Shown: positions 17,338-26,553, counted from the stretch's first letter. The stretch: 64,000 nt of DNA from Coleofasciculus sp. FACHB-T130 (GCF_014695375.1 NZ_JACJOG010000028.1:62001-126000), one strand, 5' to 3'. Notes: a model not told the origin generated them from the sequence alone. Numbers and translations: made by a program.

Positions 17338-18567
17338 ATGAACAGCTTTCAACAGCTACAGGAAGCAGAAAAGGTACTGTTTCCGATTTTTTCCGCAATT
17401 GACGCAACAGTCAAGCAAAATCTCAAACGAGTGCTGGAAGCCTTTCGTCACCATCGGGTGGGGGCGCACCATTTCGCTGGTGTCACCGGCTACGGTCACG
17501 ATGATTTAGGGCGTCAGACGCTCGATCGGGTATTTGCGGACGTGATGGGTGCCGAAGCTGCTGCGGTTCGAGTGCAGTTTGTGTCCGGTACTCATGCGAT
17601 CGCCTGTGCCTTATTTGGCGTTCTTCGTCCTGGAGATGAAATGCTGGCAGTGGTCGGTGCCCCCTATGACACGCTAGAAGAAGTTATTGGTTTGCGTGGG
17701 CAAGGCCAAGGCTCCTTACTTGATTTTGGCGTTAGTTACAAAGAATTGGCTCTTACGGAAGAAGGAATTATTGATTGGCAAGCGCTGGCGACAGCAGTTA
17801 GCGATCGCACCCGTCTCGTCTTAATCCAGCGTTCCTGCGGCTATTCCTGGCGTCCCAGTCTTTCGATTACCGACATCGAAAAGATTGTTTTCCTGGTTAA
17901 ACAACAAAATCCCAACACAGTTTGCTTTGTCGATAATTGTTACGGGGAATTTATTGAAGAACAGGAACCCACCGCTATCGGTGCCGATCTAATGGCTGGT
18001 TCTTTGATTAAAAATCCTGGTGGTACTATCGTAACCGCTGGCGGCTATGTTGCGGGGCGGGCAGACTTAGTAGAAGCCGCTGCCTGTCGTTTGACTGCAC
18101 CAGGGATTGGCAGTAGTGGCGGTGCCAGTTTCGATCAACATCGCCTGATGTTCCAAGGATTGTTCCTCGCACCGCAAATGGTCGGGGAAGCCATGAAAGG
18201 AAATCACCTGACGGCTTACGTTTTCGATCGGCTGGGTTATGCAGTGAATCCTTTACCAATGGCACCCCGTCGAGATGTGATTCAAGCCATCAAATTGGGT
18301 TCGCGTGAGAAGATGATTGCCTTTTGTCGAGCCATTCAACAGCACTCGCCCATCGATTCCTATGTCGATCCCATACCCGGTGATATGCCGGGATATGAGA
18401 GCCAGCTAGTGATGGCTGGAGGTACGTTTATTGAAGGCAGCACCTCTGAATTGTCATCCGATGGGCCGCTGCGAGAGCCATACGTTGTATTTTGTCAAGG
18501 CGGAACCCATTGGACTCATGTAGCGATCGCGCTAGAAGCCGCAATTGAAGCTGTGGGGCCAGCTTAG
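17338..18567 (+). CDS. PLP-dependent enzyme of the methionine gamma-lyase/aluminium-resistance family
   Basis: A 409-residue fold-type I PLP enzyme. It starts at the ATG at 17338; the TTG three bases before is in frame but unnecessary. The segment FAGVTGYGHDDLGRQTLDRV and the cofactor lysine in GSLIKNPGGTI are typical of the family annotated as aluminium resistance protein or methionine gamma-lyase family. FVDNCYGEF supplies the aspartate that contacts the pyridine nitrogen. The true substrate in cyanobacteria is not established; related enzymes cleave sulfur amino acids. The gene ends shortly before a perfect inverted repeat shared with convergent bciB. Confidence 0.88.
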   Translation: MNSFQQLQEAEKVLFPIFSAIDATVKQNLKRVLEAFRHHRVGAHHFAGVTGYGHDDLGRQTLDRVFADVMGAEAAAVRVQFVSGTHAIACALFGVLRPGDEMLAVVGAPYDTLEEVIGLRGQGQGSLLDFGVSYKELALTEEGIIDWQALATAVSDRTRLVLIQRSCGYSWRPSLSITDIEKIVFLVKQQNPNTVCFVDNCYGEFIEEQEPTAIGADLMAGSLIKNPGGTIVTAGGYVAGRADLVEAAACRLTAPGIGSSGGASFDQHRLMFQGLFLAPQMVGEAMKGNHLTAYVFDRLGYAVNPLPMAPRRDVIQAIKLGSREKMIAFCRAIQQHSPIDSYVDPIPGDMPGYESQLVMAGGTFIEGSTSELSSDGPLREPYVVFCQGGTHWTHVAIALEAAIEAVGPA

Positions 18568-18572
18568 AATAA

Positions 18573-18625
18573 TTTCGCGCCAAGACGCCAAGAAAAACTT
18601 TGCGCTTTTGCGTCTTGGCGCGAAA
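18573..18625. terminator. Perfect 16-bp inverted repeat between convergent genes
   Basis: TTTCGCGCCAAGACGC (18573-18588) is the exact complement of GCGTCTTGGCGCGAAA (18610-18625), with a 21-base loop. It lies between the PLP enzyme and bciB stops and probably ends transcription from both sides. The core words resemble those in the inverted repeat at 48017-48066. Confidence 0.75.
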
Positions 18626-18628
18626 GCT

Positions 18629-19825
18629 TCAAGATTCCGGCAATTTATACTGCCCGACAATCCGCTTGGCATATTCTGGTACGTGCGCCTCTAACTTCTC
18701 TGGATGATTGCGCTTCACATACAAATAATTGCGGGTGAAGTGGGAATCAATGGAGAAACGGGCATACTCTAAACCTTTGGGGCCAATTTTTTCTATCACG
18801 ACTCCCATCAGCTTTGCCGCCCACATCGGGAGAGTGACGCCTTTATCGTAGGCGGGGATACTTTGTTGTACAGCTTCTTTGCGGTTTCCTTGGGACATCA
18901 CTGGCTGCGTATCTATCTGATCTTGCACCAAATCCAGCATTTCTTTGCCAGTGTCATTCCGCACCACAATCCACTGCCAGCCAAAAGGTGCGCCCATGTA
19001 GCCTACGACTAAATCTGCCAGAGAATTCACATAATCAAAGCAGCTCATGCAAGAAGGAGCAAAAACATCCTTTAACTGGTTTGTCTTCAGTCCAAAGAAA
19101 GGCACCATTTCCATAGAGCCATCTTCGTGCTTGAAGTGAACCCGGAAATCTTGCATAAACTCGTAATGGACAACTGTATCCGGGGAACGGCTGGTGGTTT
19201 CCAAGAATTTTTGCAACCCAGCGCGGTTAACGTTATCCACACAGGGCGTACCCAAAACGTAGAGCTTTTCGAGTCCCAGTTCCTTCTCAACGGCTCGTAA
19301 TGCTTGAATTTGGCAACCAACACCAATTACCAACAGCCGCTTCATCCCAGATTGCTCAATTTGCTCCAATACCGAGAGATTAGGCGACAGCGTTGGTTTA
19401 TTCACTCGTGCTGCCAGAATTTCCTCTGGAGTCCGAGCAATTATCGGCATTGGCTGAAATCTGTCTTCCTTCGTATTCTGGACGCAGACGACACCTTCAA
19501 CCATGCCGCGATTGAGCATTTCGATGGCAATGGTGCTGACAATTCCCGTCCACTGCGCCCCCTCAATTGGCTCAGTTTTCCGCGCCGCCATCATCTCTTG
19601 ACTAACCCCAAAGTACCAATCATCGGGATTATCTAGATTGCGGCTTCTTCCGTGGATTTGTTCTTCCAGTTCCGCTATCTGCTGATTAAGAAATGCACAC
19701 GCTTCCTTGACATAGTGAATATAGTAGGTGTCGCATAGCCCGCACTCGCTACAGAGTTCTTTAGCAGGGCGACGACTAGAAGGTTTGAGGGCTTTGGCTT
19801 TATCGTGAGGGCGCACCGAAGTCAT
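18629..19825 (-). CDS. bciB: Ferredoxin-dependent divinyl (proto)chlorophyllide 8-vinyl reductase, BciB/FrhB family
   Basis: A 398-residue iron-sulfur flavoprotein of the F420-hydrogenase beta subunit family. Near the N-terminus CSECGLC (C25, C28, C31) binds a cluster; GVGCQIQALRAVEKELGL and APSCMSCFDYVN carry further cysteines. Cyanobacterial members like slr1923 reduce the 8-vinyl group in chlorophyll synthesis; related plant HCAR reduces hydroxymethyl chlorophyll a. The ATG at 19825 (MTSVRPHDK) is preferred over the one at 19855 because the conserved part begins soon after and the extra ten residues are hydrophobic without sense. The gene is monocistronic and divergent from the PspA-like gene. 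Confidence 0.88.
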   Translation of the reverse strand: MTSVRPHDKAKALKPSSRRPAKELCSECGLCDTYYIHYVKEACAFLNQQIAELEEQIHGRSRNLDNPDDWYFGVSQEMMAARKTEPIEGAQWTGIVSTIAIEMLNRGMVEGVVCVQNTKEDRFQPMPIIARTPEEILAARVNKPTLSPNLSVLEQIEQSGMKRLLVIGVGCQIQALRAVEKELGLEKLYVLGTPCVDNVNRAGLQKFLETTSRSPDTVVHYEFMQDFRVHFKHEDGSMEMVPFFGLKTNQLKDVFAPSCMSCFDYVNSLADLVVGYMGAPFGWQWIVVRNDTGKEMLDLVQDQIDTQPVMSQGNRKEAVQQSIPAYDKGVTLPMWAAKLMGVVIEKIGPKGLEYARFSIDSHFTRNYLYVKRNHPEKLEAHVPEYAKRIVGQYKLPES

Positions 19826-20018
19826 AATTAAGGGCAGTTTATTAACTAAAAACATCTATCTGAGCAAGATAGCTCAAAGCTTACTTTTACATAAAAACTG
19901 AGAGAGGTGATAAGGATTTCAGTAATTATTACGAAGACGCAACAAGTAACTTTTTCTATGCTTATGAGGGTGCAGACTGCTTAATAGAAAGTTAATAAGC
20001 AAACGGGAACATATAGCT

Positions 20019-21164
20019 ATGGGATTATTTGAGCGCATCAGCCGCATAGTCAGAGCTGAGATTAACCATATTAACCGTGAAAACTATACAGGTAACTTCG
20101 GAGATGGTACAGCATTTGCGGCTGGAGGGGCTACATCTGGTGCTGCCATAGGCAAAATTGGAATAGTCGCAAAAGGCGGTGGTTTTAGCGTTGGCGCAGT
20201 TCCCTTAGGTGCGGCTGGAGCATTAACTGGTCTTGCCCTTTATGAAGCAATAAGAGCAATAGCAGAGCGAAATACTCGGTCTCTTGGTGCGGCAGCAGCA
20301 GGAGCAGCAGCAGGTGCGGGTATTTCAGGTGCTATTGGCGGCGTAGGAGTAGCTGCTGGGGGAACTGCATTTGCTGTTGGTATGGCTCCTATGGCAGCTG
20401 CTGGAGCTGTAGCTGGGCTTGGTATCGCTAGCTTGGCTCGGCTCATTCAACAAGGAATTGACCCCGAAAAGCTGCTAGAGCTAGCTATTGAGGATATGCA
20501 CGAAGACTTGGTGAAGTTGCGTAAAGCTGTTGTTCCAGTCATAGTCGCTCAAAAACGCCTCCTGCAACAGTACAACCAAGCTCAAACCGAAGTGAACAAC
20601 TGGCATCAACGCGCTCAGTTGGCTCTCCAAAAAGAGGATGAGAATTTGGCTCGTGAAGCGATCTTGAGGAAAAAGATTCACGCTGAAACCGCAAGCACTC
20701 TAAAAGCCCAAATAGACCAGGGAACAGCTCAGGTAGATACGCTCAAGCGCAATTTAGCTGTTTTTGAAAGTAAGGTTTCTGAAGCCAAAGCGTACAAGCC
20801 CATCCTTAAGGCACGAATACAAGCTGCCAAGGCTCAAGAGCAGCTGCAAAACACAGTCGGTCGGCTGAATACCAGCGGATCGATGGCAGCCTTTGAGCGG
20901 ATGGAAGAAAAAGTGTTGGAACTAGAAGCTCGTTCCACAGCAGCAGCCGAGCTTACTGGCAATAATTTAGATCAGCAATTTGCCATGCTCGAATCCGGCA
21001 ATGACGTTGATGATGAATTGGCAGCAATGAAAGCGCAGTTGACTGGTTCTTCCACCACCCAAGCGCAACTACCGGCAGCTAACCCAACTACTACTTCCTC
21101 TAAATCTAATTTAGCAGTTGATAACGAATTAGAAGACTTAAAAAAGCAACTAGATAACCTTTAA
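20019..21164 (+). CDS. PspA/IM30-like protein interrupted by a duplicated Gly/Ala-rich hydrophobic module
   Basis: A 381-residue protein. Residues 1-18 (MGLFERISRIVRAEINHI) look like the membrane-binding amphipathic helix of PspA/Vipp1. Residues about 146-330 resemble the coiled-coil body: DPEKLLELAIEDMHEDLVK, then AVVPVIVAQKRLL and a long heptad-rich helix to LEARSTAAAEL. In ordinary PspA these parts are nearly adjacent; here about 120 residues, almost all Gly, Ala, Val and Ile, lie between. The insert contains two similar units (about 39-80 and 100-143), each with GxxxG-type spacing. The C-terminus (LAAMKAQL, DLKKQLDNL) resembles the extra helix of Vipp1. No operon partner is visible. It may be a membrane-inserted relative of the ESCRT-III-like family; function is unknown. 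Confidence 0.85.
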   Translation: MGLFERISRIVRAEINHINRENYTGNFGDGTAFAAGGATSGAAIGKIGIVAKGGGFSVGAVPLGAAGALTGLALYEAIRAIAERNTRSLGAAAAGAAAGAGISGAIGGVGVAAGGTAFAVGMAPMAAAGAVAGLGIASLARLIQQGIDPEKLLELAIEDMHEDLVKLRKAVVPVIVAQKRLLQQYNQAQTEVNNWHQRAQLALQKEDENLAREAILRKKIHAETASTLKAQIDQGTAQVDTLKRNLAVFESKVSEAKAYKPILKARIQAAKAQEQLQNTVGRLNTSGSMAAFERMEEKVLELEARSTAAAELTGNNLDQQFAMLESGNDVDDELAAMKAQLTGSSTTQAQLPAANPTTTSSKSNLAVDNELEDLKKQLDNL

Positions 21165-21217
21165 AAGGCAGACTGTCGCATAGGAAATAGACTCGCTTAC
21201 CCTGCTTCATTATTTAG

Positions 21218-21350
21218 GGCAGACGGGGAAAGGAAAAAGCGCGATCGCTCTTTATTTCTCTTCCTTCGCGTCCTTAGCATCTTCAGCATCTTCGCGGTTC
21301 AACTTCTTAAATCTTTACTTTTGGCAGATGGGAAAAAGCGCGATCGCTCT
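21218..21350 (+). repeat. Direct repeat containing HIP1 octamers
   Basis: GGCAGACGGGGAAAGGAAAA followed by AGCGCGATCGCTCT (21218-21251) recurs in shorter form as GGCAGATGGGAAAA plus AGCGCGATCGCTCT (21323-21350). Between the copies is a CTTCGCGTCCTTAGC-type word run of the kind seen near other gene ends. No gene lies here. Confidence 0.6.
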
Positions 21351-21372
21351 CCCACCTTCCACTAAAACGCGA

Positions 21373-21399
21373 AACCCAGCTAGTTTTGGTAGCTGGGTT
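21373..21399. terminator. Hairpin at the end of the GerMN lipoprotein gene
   Basis: AACCCAGCTA (21373-21382) pairs perfectly with TAGCTGGGTT (21390-21399) around a 7-base loop. It is 24 bases beyond the stop of the minus-strand lipoprotein gene and also downstream of the plus-strand PspA-like gene. The loop side lacks a strong T run. Confidence 0.7.
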
Positions 21400-21422
21400 A
21401 ACAAATTTACACTAAAACCCTA

Positions 21423-22571
21423 TCAACCAGGGCGAACATCAAGACAGCCTTCTGCATAATTAACTTCTGGAACTTTACCAGCAATCATGCGCGATACAGT
21501 CTCGCCATTCGGAGAGACAAAAACGAGACGGAAGTCTTTGTTAGCAAAGCTGCTTGGTTGAACGACCCAGGCTTTACCTTTTTCGCTGTTGAGAAGACGA
21601 CTTACCTGAATTTGTCCGGGATAGGCAGACTTAATCGTGCTTTCTGTATCGTCAACTTTGATACCATGAACAGTGGTAATTTTATTGGTTTCAATTTCTA
21701 CCGTAGCGATACGACCTTGAGTGACCATGAAAGTAACACCCTCAGGCCCATTTGCTGGCTTGTAATAGTCACAGACGCGATTGGGATTTTGCCGGGATGG
21801 CACGATTGGAGTCCCAGCAACGCCTGATGCCTCAGCAACAGTCATGTTAATTTTAACTGACCCAAGTCCGTCAATCGATAGCCCCGATTCAGTTGTCAGT
21901 TTTTCGGCTTTCTTTAGGCAAGTATTCTCGCCACTTTGATCGTTTAAGCATTTGCCGTTTCTATCCAGAATAATAACTGAGTTGACAGTTGGAAATTGCT
22001 TAAGGGTGGTATTAATAGAGAATTTTTGACGAGCATCATCTCCAGTACCTCCTGAAATTACCGACTTACAGAATTTCAGTTTAGCAATTCCATTCGTGAT
22101 GGAAATCGTAAAATCTTTGCCGCAGTTGGAACTGCCCTTGAATTCAATAGGGTCGATAAAACCACGAGCTTTTTCCTGACTTGTAGGCCCTGCGATTAAT
22201 TGCTCAATGGCAAACTGGGCTGTACTCGGACTGTTTGTTGTTCGCCAAACTGGCTCAACATAAGTGAAATCTTGCCCGCTTTGGGGGTTTTTAGGAAAAA
22301 AGATTTTTACCTTTTTTGGAGTTGCTTTCACCGGCTCGAAGCTGCTTTGAACAGCTTGTTTAGTTTGAGCGTTTTTTTCTGAAGAAGATACCTCTAAGCT
22401 TGATTGGGGCTGAGTTGGTTCGGTCGAGGGTTTGGTTGATGATTCGGTTACGACTTTGGGTGTTTCTGAGGAGGGTGCGGCATCTGTAACTTGAGTGTCA
22501 CAAGCACTGATACCCGAAACTATTAATAACAAGCAAAAAGAAAATAAAGCTGATTTACGGATGCGGTGCAT
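21423..22571 (-). CDS. GerMN-domain lipoprotein
   Basis: A 382-residue exported protein. The N-terminus has a basic start, a hydrophobic segment and the lipobox SGISAC, predicting lipid attachment at the Cys. A Ser/Thr/Pro-rich linker of about 70 residues follows. Residues about 90-210 match a GerMN domain (VKIFFPKN at the start, IEQLIAGPT, TISITNGIAKLKF). The C-terminal 150 residues hold further periplasmic sequence with conserved Cys (RVCDYYKP). GerMN domains occur in spore germination and in cell-envelope proteins; in cyanobacteria the role is unknown. It faces away from rsmB and is followed by a hairpin terminator. Confidence 0.82.
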   Translation of the reverse strand: MHRIRKSALFSFCLLLIVSGISACDTQVTDAAPSSETPKVVTESSTKPSTEPTQPQSSLEVSSSEKNAQTKQAVQSSFEPVKATPKKVKIFFPKNPQSGQDFTYVEPVWRTTNSPSTAQFAIEQLIAGPTSQEKARGFIDPIEFKGSSNCGKDFTISITNGIAKLKFCKSVISGGTGDDARQKFSINTTLKQFPTVNSVIILDRNGKCLNDQSGENTCLKKAEKLTTESGLSIDGLGSVKINMTVAEASGVAGTPIVPSRQNPNRVCDYYKPANGPEGVTFMVTQGRIATVEIETNKITTVHGIKVDDTESTIKSAYPGQIQVSRLLNSEKGKAWVVQPSSFANKDFRLVFVSPNGETVSRMIAGKVPEVNYAEGCLDVRPG

Positions 22572-22937
22572 TTTGTTTCTGAGATGGATGAATGACTAAT
22601 TACTTACGTTCTCTACTGTATAAAACCGTCAGCAGAAAACTGATGAGGTGGTGTGTCAATACTTGGAGTGACATTAAGTGGAAACAAGCCCTTGTGAGTT
22701 GTTTCCAGAAAAAGCACAGACGTTCTGTCAGGGAAAAAATAGGGTTTGACGGACTAAGAGAAGTTTTCTGAGTCTCCTGAAGCCTTCTGGCGGTCGCTGG
22801 GACAATTAAGAGAGTGACACAGACAGTTGAAGAGAACGTGTAAATCGTTGTTTTAATGAAAACATAAAGAGAAACCGGCTGAGTCAAAGTGAGACAGCAA
22901 TGCTTCCAAATGTATCTGCTAACGCATACTATTTAGT
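22572..22937. other. Intergenic region between divergent GerMN lipoprotein gene and rsmB
   Basis: 366 bases that must hold promoters for both genes. An open frame of 95 codons on the minus strand (22600-22887) has no recognisable domain, poor codon use and no good start signal, so I do not call it. I see no strong hairpin or repeat. Confidence 0.5.
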
Positions 22938-24323
22938 ATGCAAAATCCTCGTCAAATAGCATTTCTGGCACTTCGGGATGTCCACCGTAAAGGCGCTTTT
23001 GCTGACGTGGCACTCGACCGACTGCTGCGCCAAGCAGACTTAAGTGCTACCGATCGGCGCTTAGTGACAGAGTTAGTTTATGGGAGTGTGAGAAGACAGC
23101 GATCGCTCGATGCACTCATCGACCATCTAGGTAAAAAGAAAGCCCACCAACAACCCCTAGACCTCCGCGCAATTCTGCATCTAGGCTTATATCAGCTTCG
23201 TTATCAAGACCGAATTCCTGTGTCGGCAGCTGTGAATACTACCGTGCAATTAGCCAAAGACAACGGATTTTCTGGGCTTTCCGGCTTTATCAATGGTCTA
23301 TTGCGACAGTATATTCGTCTAGCGGAAGGCAAAAAGCAGGGGAACCGGGGAGGGGAAGTTCAGAACTTAGAATCTGACCCGCTACATCTGCCAAAAAACC
23401 CAGTTGAACGATTAGGCATCTTACACAGCTATCCCGACTGGATTATTGAAGTATGGCTAGAACGTCTGGGTTTAGAAGAAACGGAACATCTGTGTGAATG
23501 GATGAACCAAACCCCAGCAATTGACCTGCGGGTAAATCCCCTTCGCGCTGAGATAGAGAAAGTTGAGGCAGCACTGCAAGCTGCGGGTATCTCAGTGAGT
23601 CGCGTCCCCCATCTACCCCAAGCTTTGAGGCTAACTGGTGGCACAGGCGCAATTCAAAATTTACCTGGTTTTAGCGAAGGTTGGTGGACGGTACAAGATA
23701 GTAGTGCCCAGCTAGTCAGTTATCTGCTAGATCCCCAACCGGGCGAAGTAGTCATTGATGCCTGTGCAGCACCAGGGGGAAAGACAACGCACATCGCAGA
23801 ATTGATGGAAGATCGGGGAACTGTTTGGGCGTGTGACAAGACTGCTTCCCGTCTCCGGAAACTGCAAGAAAATGCCAAAAGGTTAAGTTTGCACTCGATT
23901 CAAATTCAGGAGGGGGACAGCCGCAACCTACCCCAGTTTATCAATCAAGCTGATAGGGTATTACTCGATGCCCCCTGCTCTGGACTGGGGACGCTGCATC
24001 GTCATGCTGACGCCCGTTGGCGGCAAACTCTACAGACAGTTCAGGAACTTTCAATTCTGCAAGGCGAACTATTAGATCGAGTGGCTACCTGGGTTAAACC
24101 GAATGGCATTCTGGTTTATGCAACTTGTACCTTGCATCCATTAGAGAATGAAGGTGTTGTTCGCGCCTTTTTAGAGCGTTACCCCCAGTGGCAGATTTTG
24201 CCCCCCAACCCCAATTCACCAGCGGCAGCTTATACTACCCCTGCTGGATGGATCGAAGTCTGGCCCCACCGGCATCAAATGGATGGATTCTTTATGGTGC
24301 GGCTACAGAAGAAAAATAGCTAA
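22938..24323 (+). CDS. rsmB: 16S rRNA (cytosine-967-C5)-methyltransferase
   Basis: RsmB methylates C967 of 16S rRNA. The 461-residue protein has an N-terminal NusB-like RNA-binding domain (about 1-135) and a C-terminal SAM methyltransferase domain. The cofactor motif is VIDACAAPGGKT; the two cysteines of m5C enzymes are in DAPCSGLGTL (motif IV) and YATCTLHPLENE (motif VI). A short Gly/Asn/Glu-rich stretch near residue 135 links the domains. TerB-like gene follows 72 bases later on the same strand. Confidence 0.95.
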   Translation: MQNPRQIAFLALRDVHRKGAFADVALDRLLRQADLSATDRRLVTELVYGSVRRQRSLDALIDHLGKKKAHQQPLDLRAILHLGLYQLRYQDRIPVSAAVNTTVQLAKDNGFSGLSGFINGLLRQYIRLAEGKKQGNRGGEVQNLESDPLHLPKNPVERLGILHSYPDWIIEVWLERLGLEETEHLCEWMNQTPAIDLRVNPLRAEIEKVEAALQAAGISVSRVPHLPQALRLTGGTGAIQNLPGFSEGWWTVQDSSAQLVSYLLDPQPGEVVIDACAAPGGKTTHIAELMEDRGTVWACDKTASRLRKLQENAKRLSLHSIQIQEGDSRNLPQFINQADRVLLDAPCSGLGTLHRHADARWRQTLQTVQELSILQGELLDRVATWVKPNGILVYATCTLHPLENEGVVRAFLERYPQWQILPPNPNSPAAAYTTPAGWIEVWPHRHQMDGFFMVRLQKKNS

Positions 24324-24395
24324 ACCTCTATGGTAGTTGTGGTTGCAGAAATCTGTTGATGGATTAATCTGTTAGGGGAAATAAGGGAAAAGCCA

Positions 24396-24818
24396 ATGGT
24401 AGCCAATTCTAGTGTTAAACAGCTTGTTAAAATTCTCATCGGCGCAGCTTGGATTGATGGCAAAATTCAGTCAGAGGAACGGCAATATCTTCAGCGAGTG
24501 GCGAAGGAAAAGGGCATTGCTGACGATCCAGAGATTCAGCCTTTGTTGTATGAACTCGTCGCTGTAAGCCCAAGCGAGGTCTACAATTGGGTGCAAGATT
24601 ATTTAGGCGATCGCCCCAGCACCGACGATTACCAGCGCCTCATCGAAGCCCTCAGCGCTTTAATTTATAGCGATGGCGAGGTAGCGATTGAGGAAGCTAA
24701 ACTCCTAACTCGATTACAGCTTCTAGATCCCAACAGTGCCTCTCAGAAGTCAGCCCCTAGTCCTGTCCTCAAAGCGATTCAAAAACTCTACCGTCGGTGG
24801 GTTGACCATCAGAACTAG
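24396..24818 (+). CDS. TerB-family protein
   Basis: A 140-residue all-helical protein with the TerB arrangement: LVKILIGAAWIDGKIQSEER and LIEALSALIYSDGEVAIEEA form two similar acidic helix-turn-helix units (each with an acidic D-G-x-x motif), as in the metal-binding tellurite-resistance protein TerB. The last 20 residues are basic (LYRRWVDHQN). Cyanobacterial TerB-like proteins occur without other ter genes; no ter partner is visible here, so tellurite resistance should not be assumed. A strong terminator follows. Confidence 0.87.
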   Translation: MVANSSVKQLVKILIGAAWIDGKIQSEERQYLQRVAKEKGIADDPEIQPLLYELVAVSPSEVYNWVQDYLGDRPSTDDYQRLIEALSALIYSDGEVAIEEAKLLTRLQLLDPNSASQKSAPSPVLKAIQKLYRRWVDHQN

Positions 24819-24873
24819 CTTTAAGACTAATAGATAAAGACCCGAATTTTGACATCATCATTCCACAAGTTAG

Positions 24874-24903
24874 GGCACGCTACGCATAGCGTGCCTTTTT
24901 TTT
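24874..24903 (+). terminator. Rho-independent terminator after the TerB-like gene
   Basis: GGCACGCTA (24874-24882) pairs with TAGCGTGCC (24887-24895) around CGCA, followed by eight T (24896-24903). This is a textbook intrinsic terminator in plus orientation. Confidence 0.93.
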
Positions 24904-25130
24904 GCATTCCCAATCTATATTGTGATCGGCTTCTAGAGGCTCCGGAAGCCAATTTTTTCTACAACAAGCAACTATTTTTGCAAAATATGCGTCTTTCCTT
25001 CTTAGGCAGTCCAGAACTTTCCGCTGAAACTGTCTATATCTCTATAATCTGTCACGGCAGTAAATAAATTTGTTGAGATTGAAATTTCTAGGAACCTATC
25101 AGGTAATCTTAGGTCTAAATAATCAAAGGA

Positions 25131-26405
25131 ATGCGAAAAGTGGAGAAGTTCTCAATGTCTAACTTAAAGCGCTTGAAATCTGGAACAGCTTTACTACTAA
25201 TGCTGGGAATGTCGGCAGGTTCGATGGCTCCCCTAGTAGAAACAATTATGTCACCGGCACCAGCTGTTGCTCAAGCTATCAATTTTAGTGATGTATCCTC
25301 AAGCTACTGGGCTGCTAGTTTTATTCAAGAACTGGCACAACGTGATGTAATTGCCGGGTTCCCCGATGGTACGTTTCGACCCAACGATCCGGTGACTCGT
25401 GCCCAATTCGCGGCGATGGTTCGTAAGGCCTTCAACAAGAATAAAATCCGCAATGCTGTTAATTTTGTGGATCTTTCATCGACCTACTGGGCATACTCGG
25501 CTATCCGTGAAGCTTACGAAATGGGATTTTTGTCGGGTTATCCCGGTAACGTCTTTAGACCTACACAAAATATTCCCCGGGAACAAGTTCTAGTTTCCTT
25601 GGCGAATGGCTTGAATTACACTGCCAGCAATCCCGTATCGGCTGATTTGCAAGTGTATAACGATGCTTCTTCCATCTCTACCTATGCTCGCAGTAGCATT
25701 GCTGCGGCAACAGAAAAGAGCATTGTGGTGAACTATCCGACTCTCCAGACGCTGAATCCAACTCGGAATGCCACCAGAGCGGAGGTAGCAGCTTTCATCT
25801 ATCAGGCATTGGTGAGTTCTGGACAAGTAGCGGCAATTAATTCGCCCTATATTGTCTCTCTCAACGACACACCGCCAGAGGACACGACAGTCGCGATTCC
25901 GGCTGGAACCACCATCCCAGTTAGGTACGAGAAAGAAAAAATTCTGGTTACAAAGGACGAAAGGGCACCGCTGACGCTAACGGTGGCAGCAAATATCACC
26001 ACATCTGATGGAACGGTGCTAATCCCCTCTGGCAGCCAAGTGGTCGGTGAACTGCAACCGGCTCAGGGAGGCTCTCAGTTTGTGGCGAAGGAACTGGTTT
26101 TCACGAACGGTCAACGGGTGGCTATCGATGCTACTTCTCAAACCATTACCAAAACCGAATCCGTTACCAAGGGTACTAGCGTTGGTGGGATCCTCAAGAA
26201 TGCCGCATTAGGTGCTGCTGCTGCTGCTGCGGTTTCTGCTGTGACGGGTGACAAAGCGATCGCTACCGAAGAAGTCTTGGGTGGTCTGGGAATTGGTGGA
26301 CTCATTGGACTGTTCCTCGGTCGGGATAGAGTCGATCTGATTGCGATTGACCCGGATACGGATCTGAATCTGCGGTTAAATGATGAGTTAGTGCTAGAGC
26401 AGTAA
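25131..26405 (+). CDS. S-layer homology domain protein, exported
   Basis: A 424-residue exported protein. After an N-terminal signal peptide (hydrophobic LLLMLGMSAGSMAPL, cleavage likely after AVAQA) come three SLH repeats (about 48-235) with signatures FSDVSSSYWA, FVDLSSTYWA and a more divergent third. The C-terminal part (about 250-424) contains TVAIPAGTTIPVRY and a Gly/Ala-rich stretch with one hydrophobic segment, then GLFLGRDRVDLIAI. Cyanobacterial SLH proteins commonly anchor to peptidoglycan or its secondary polymers, or precede OprB-like porins; no porin domain is present here. The ATG at 25155 (MSNLKRL) is an alternative start that gives a more usual signal peptide. It is monocistronic. 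Confidence 0.9.
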   Translation: MRKVEKFSMSNLKRLKSGTALLLMLGMSAGSMAPLVETIMSPAPAVAQAINFSDVSSSYWAASFIQELAQRDVIAGFPDGTFRPNDPVTRAQFAAMVRKAFNKNKIRNAVNFVDLSSTYWAYSAIREAYEMGFLSGYPGNVFRPTQNIPREQVLVSLANGLNYTASNPVSADLQVYNDASSISTYARSSIAAATEKSIVVNYPTLQTLNPTRNATRAEVAAFIYQALVSSGQVAAINSPYIVSLNDTPPEDTTVAIPAGTTIPVRYEKEKILVTKDERAPLTLTVAANITTSDGTVLIPSGSQVVGELQPAQGGSQFVAKELVFTNGQRVAIDATSQTITKTESVTKGTSVGGILKNAALGAAAAAAVSAVTGDKAIATEEVLGGLGIGGLIGLFLGRDRVDLIAIDPDTDLNLRLNDELVLEQ

Positions 26406-26492
26406 TATTTGCAGAATGAAGCGTGCAATTCTGTTTGACTAGCGATCGCTTCATTCTCTAAGCAGATAGGCACCAAGAAATAAGCATTTTCT

Positions 26493-26523
26493 AAACCCGG
26501 TTTCTAGAAGAAACCGGGTTTTT
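26493..26523 (+). terminator. Terminator hairpin after the SLH gene
   Basis: AACCCGGTTTCT (26494-26505) pairs with AGAAACCGGGTT (26509-26520) around AGA, followed by TTT. It lies about 90 bases after the SLH stop and 30 bases before the insertion sequence. Confidence 0.88.
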
Positions 26524-26553
26524 AATTCTAAATGGCGTCTTATCGCAATCCTA

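Noticed and set aside
19890-19920. TPP riboswitch suggested by CTGAGAGAGGTGA
   Set aside because: The second conserved half is missing and the downstream gene is PspA-like, not thiamine related.
22600-22887. Minus-strand open frame of 95 codons
   Set aside because: No domain, no start signal, irregular composition; it lies in the promoter region between two divergent genes.
24849-25067. Plus-strand open frame of 72 codons
   Set aside because: It runs straight through the strong terminator at 24874-24903 and has no recognisable content.
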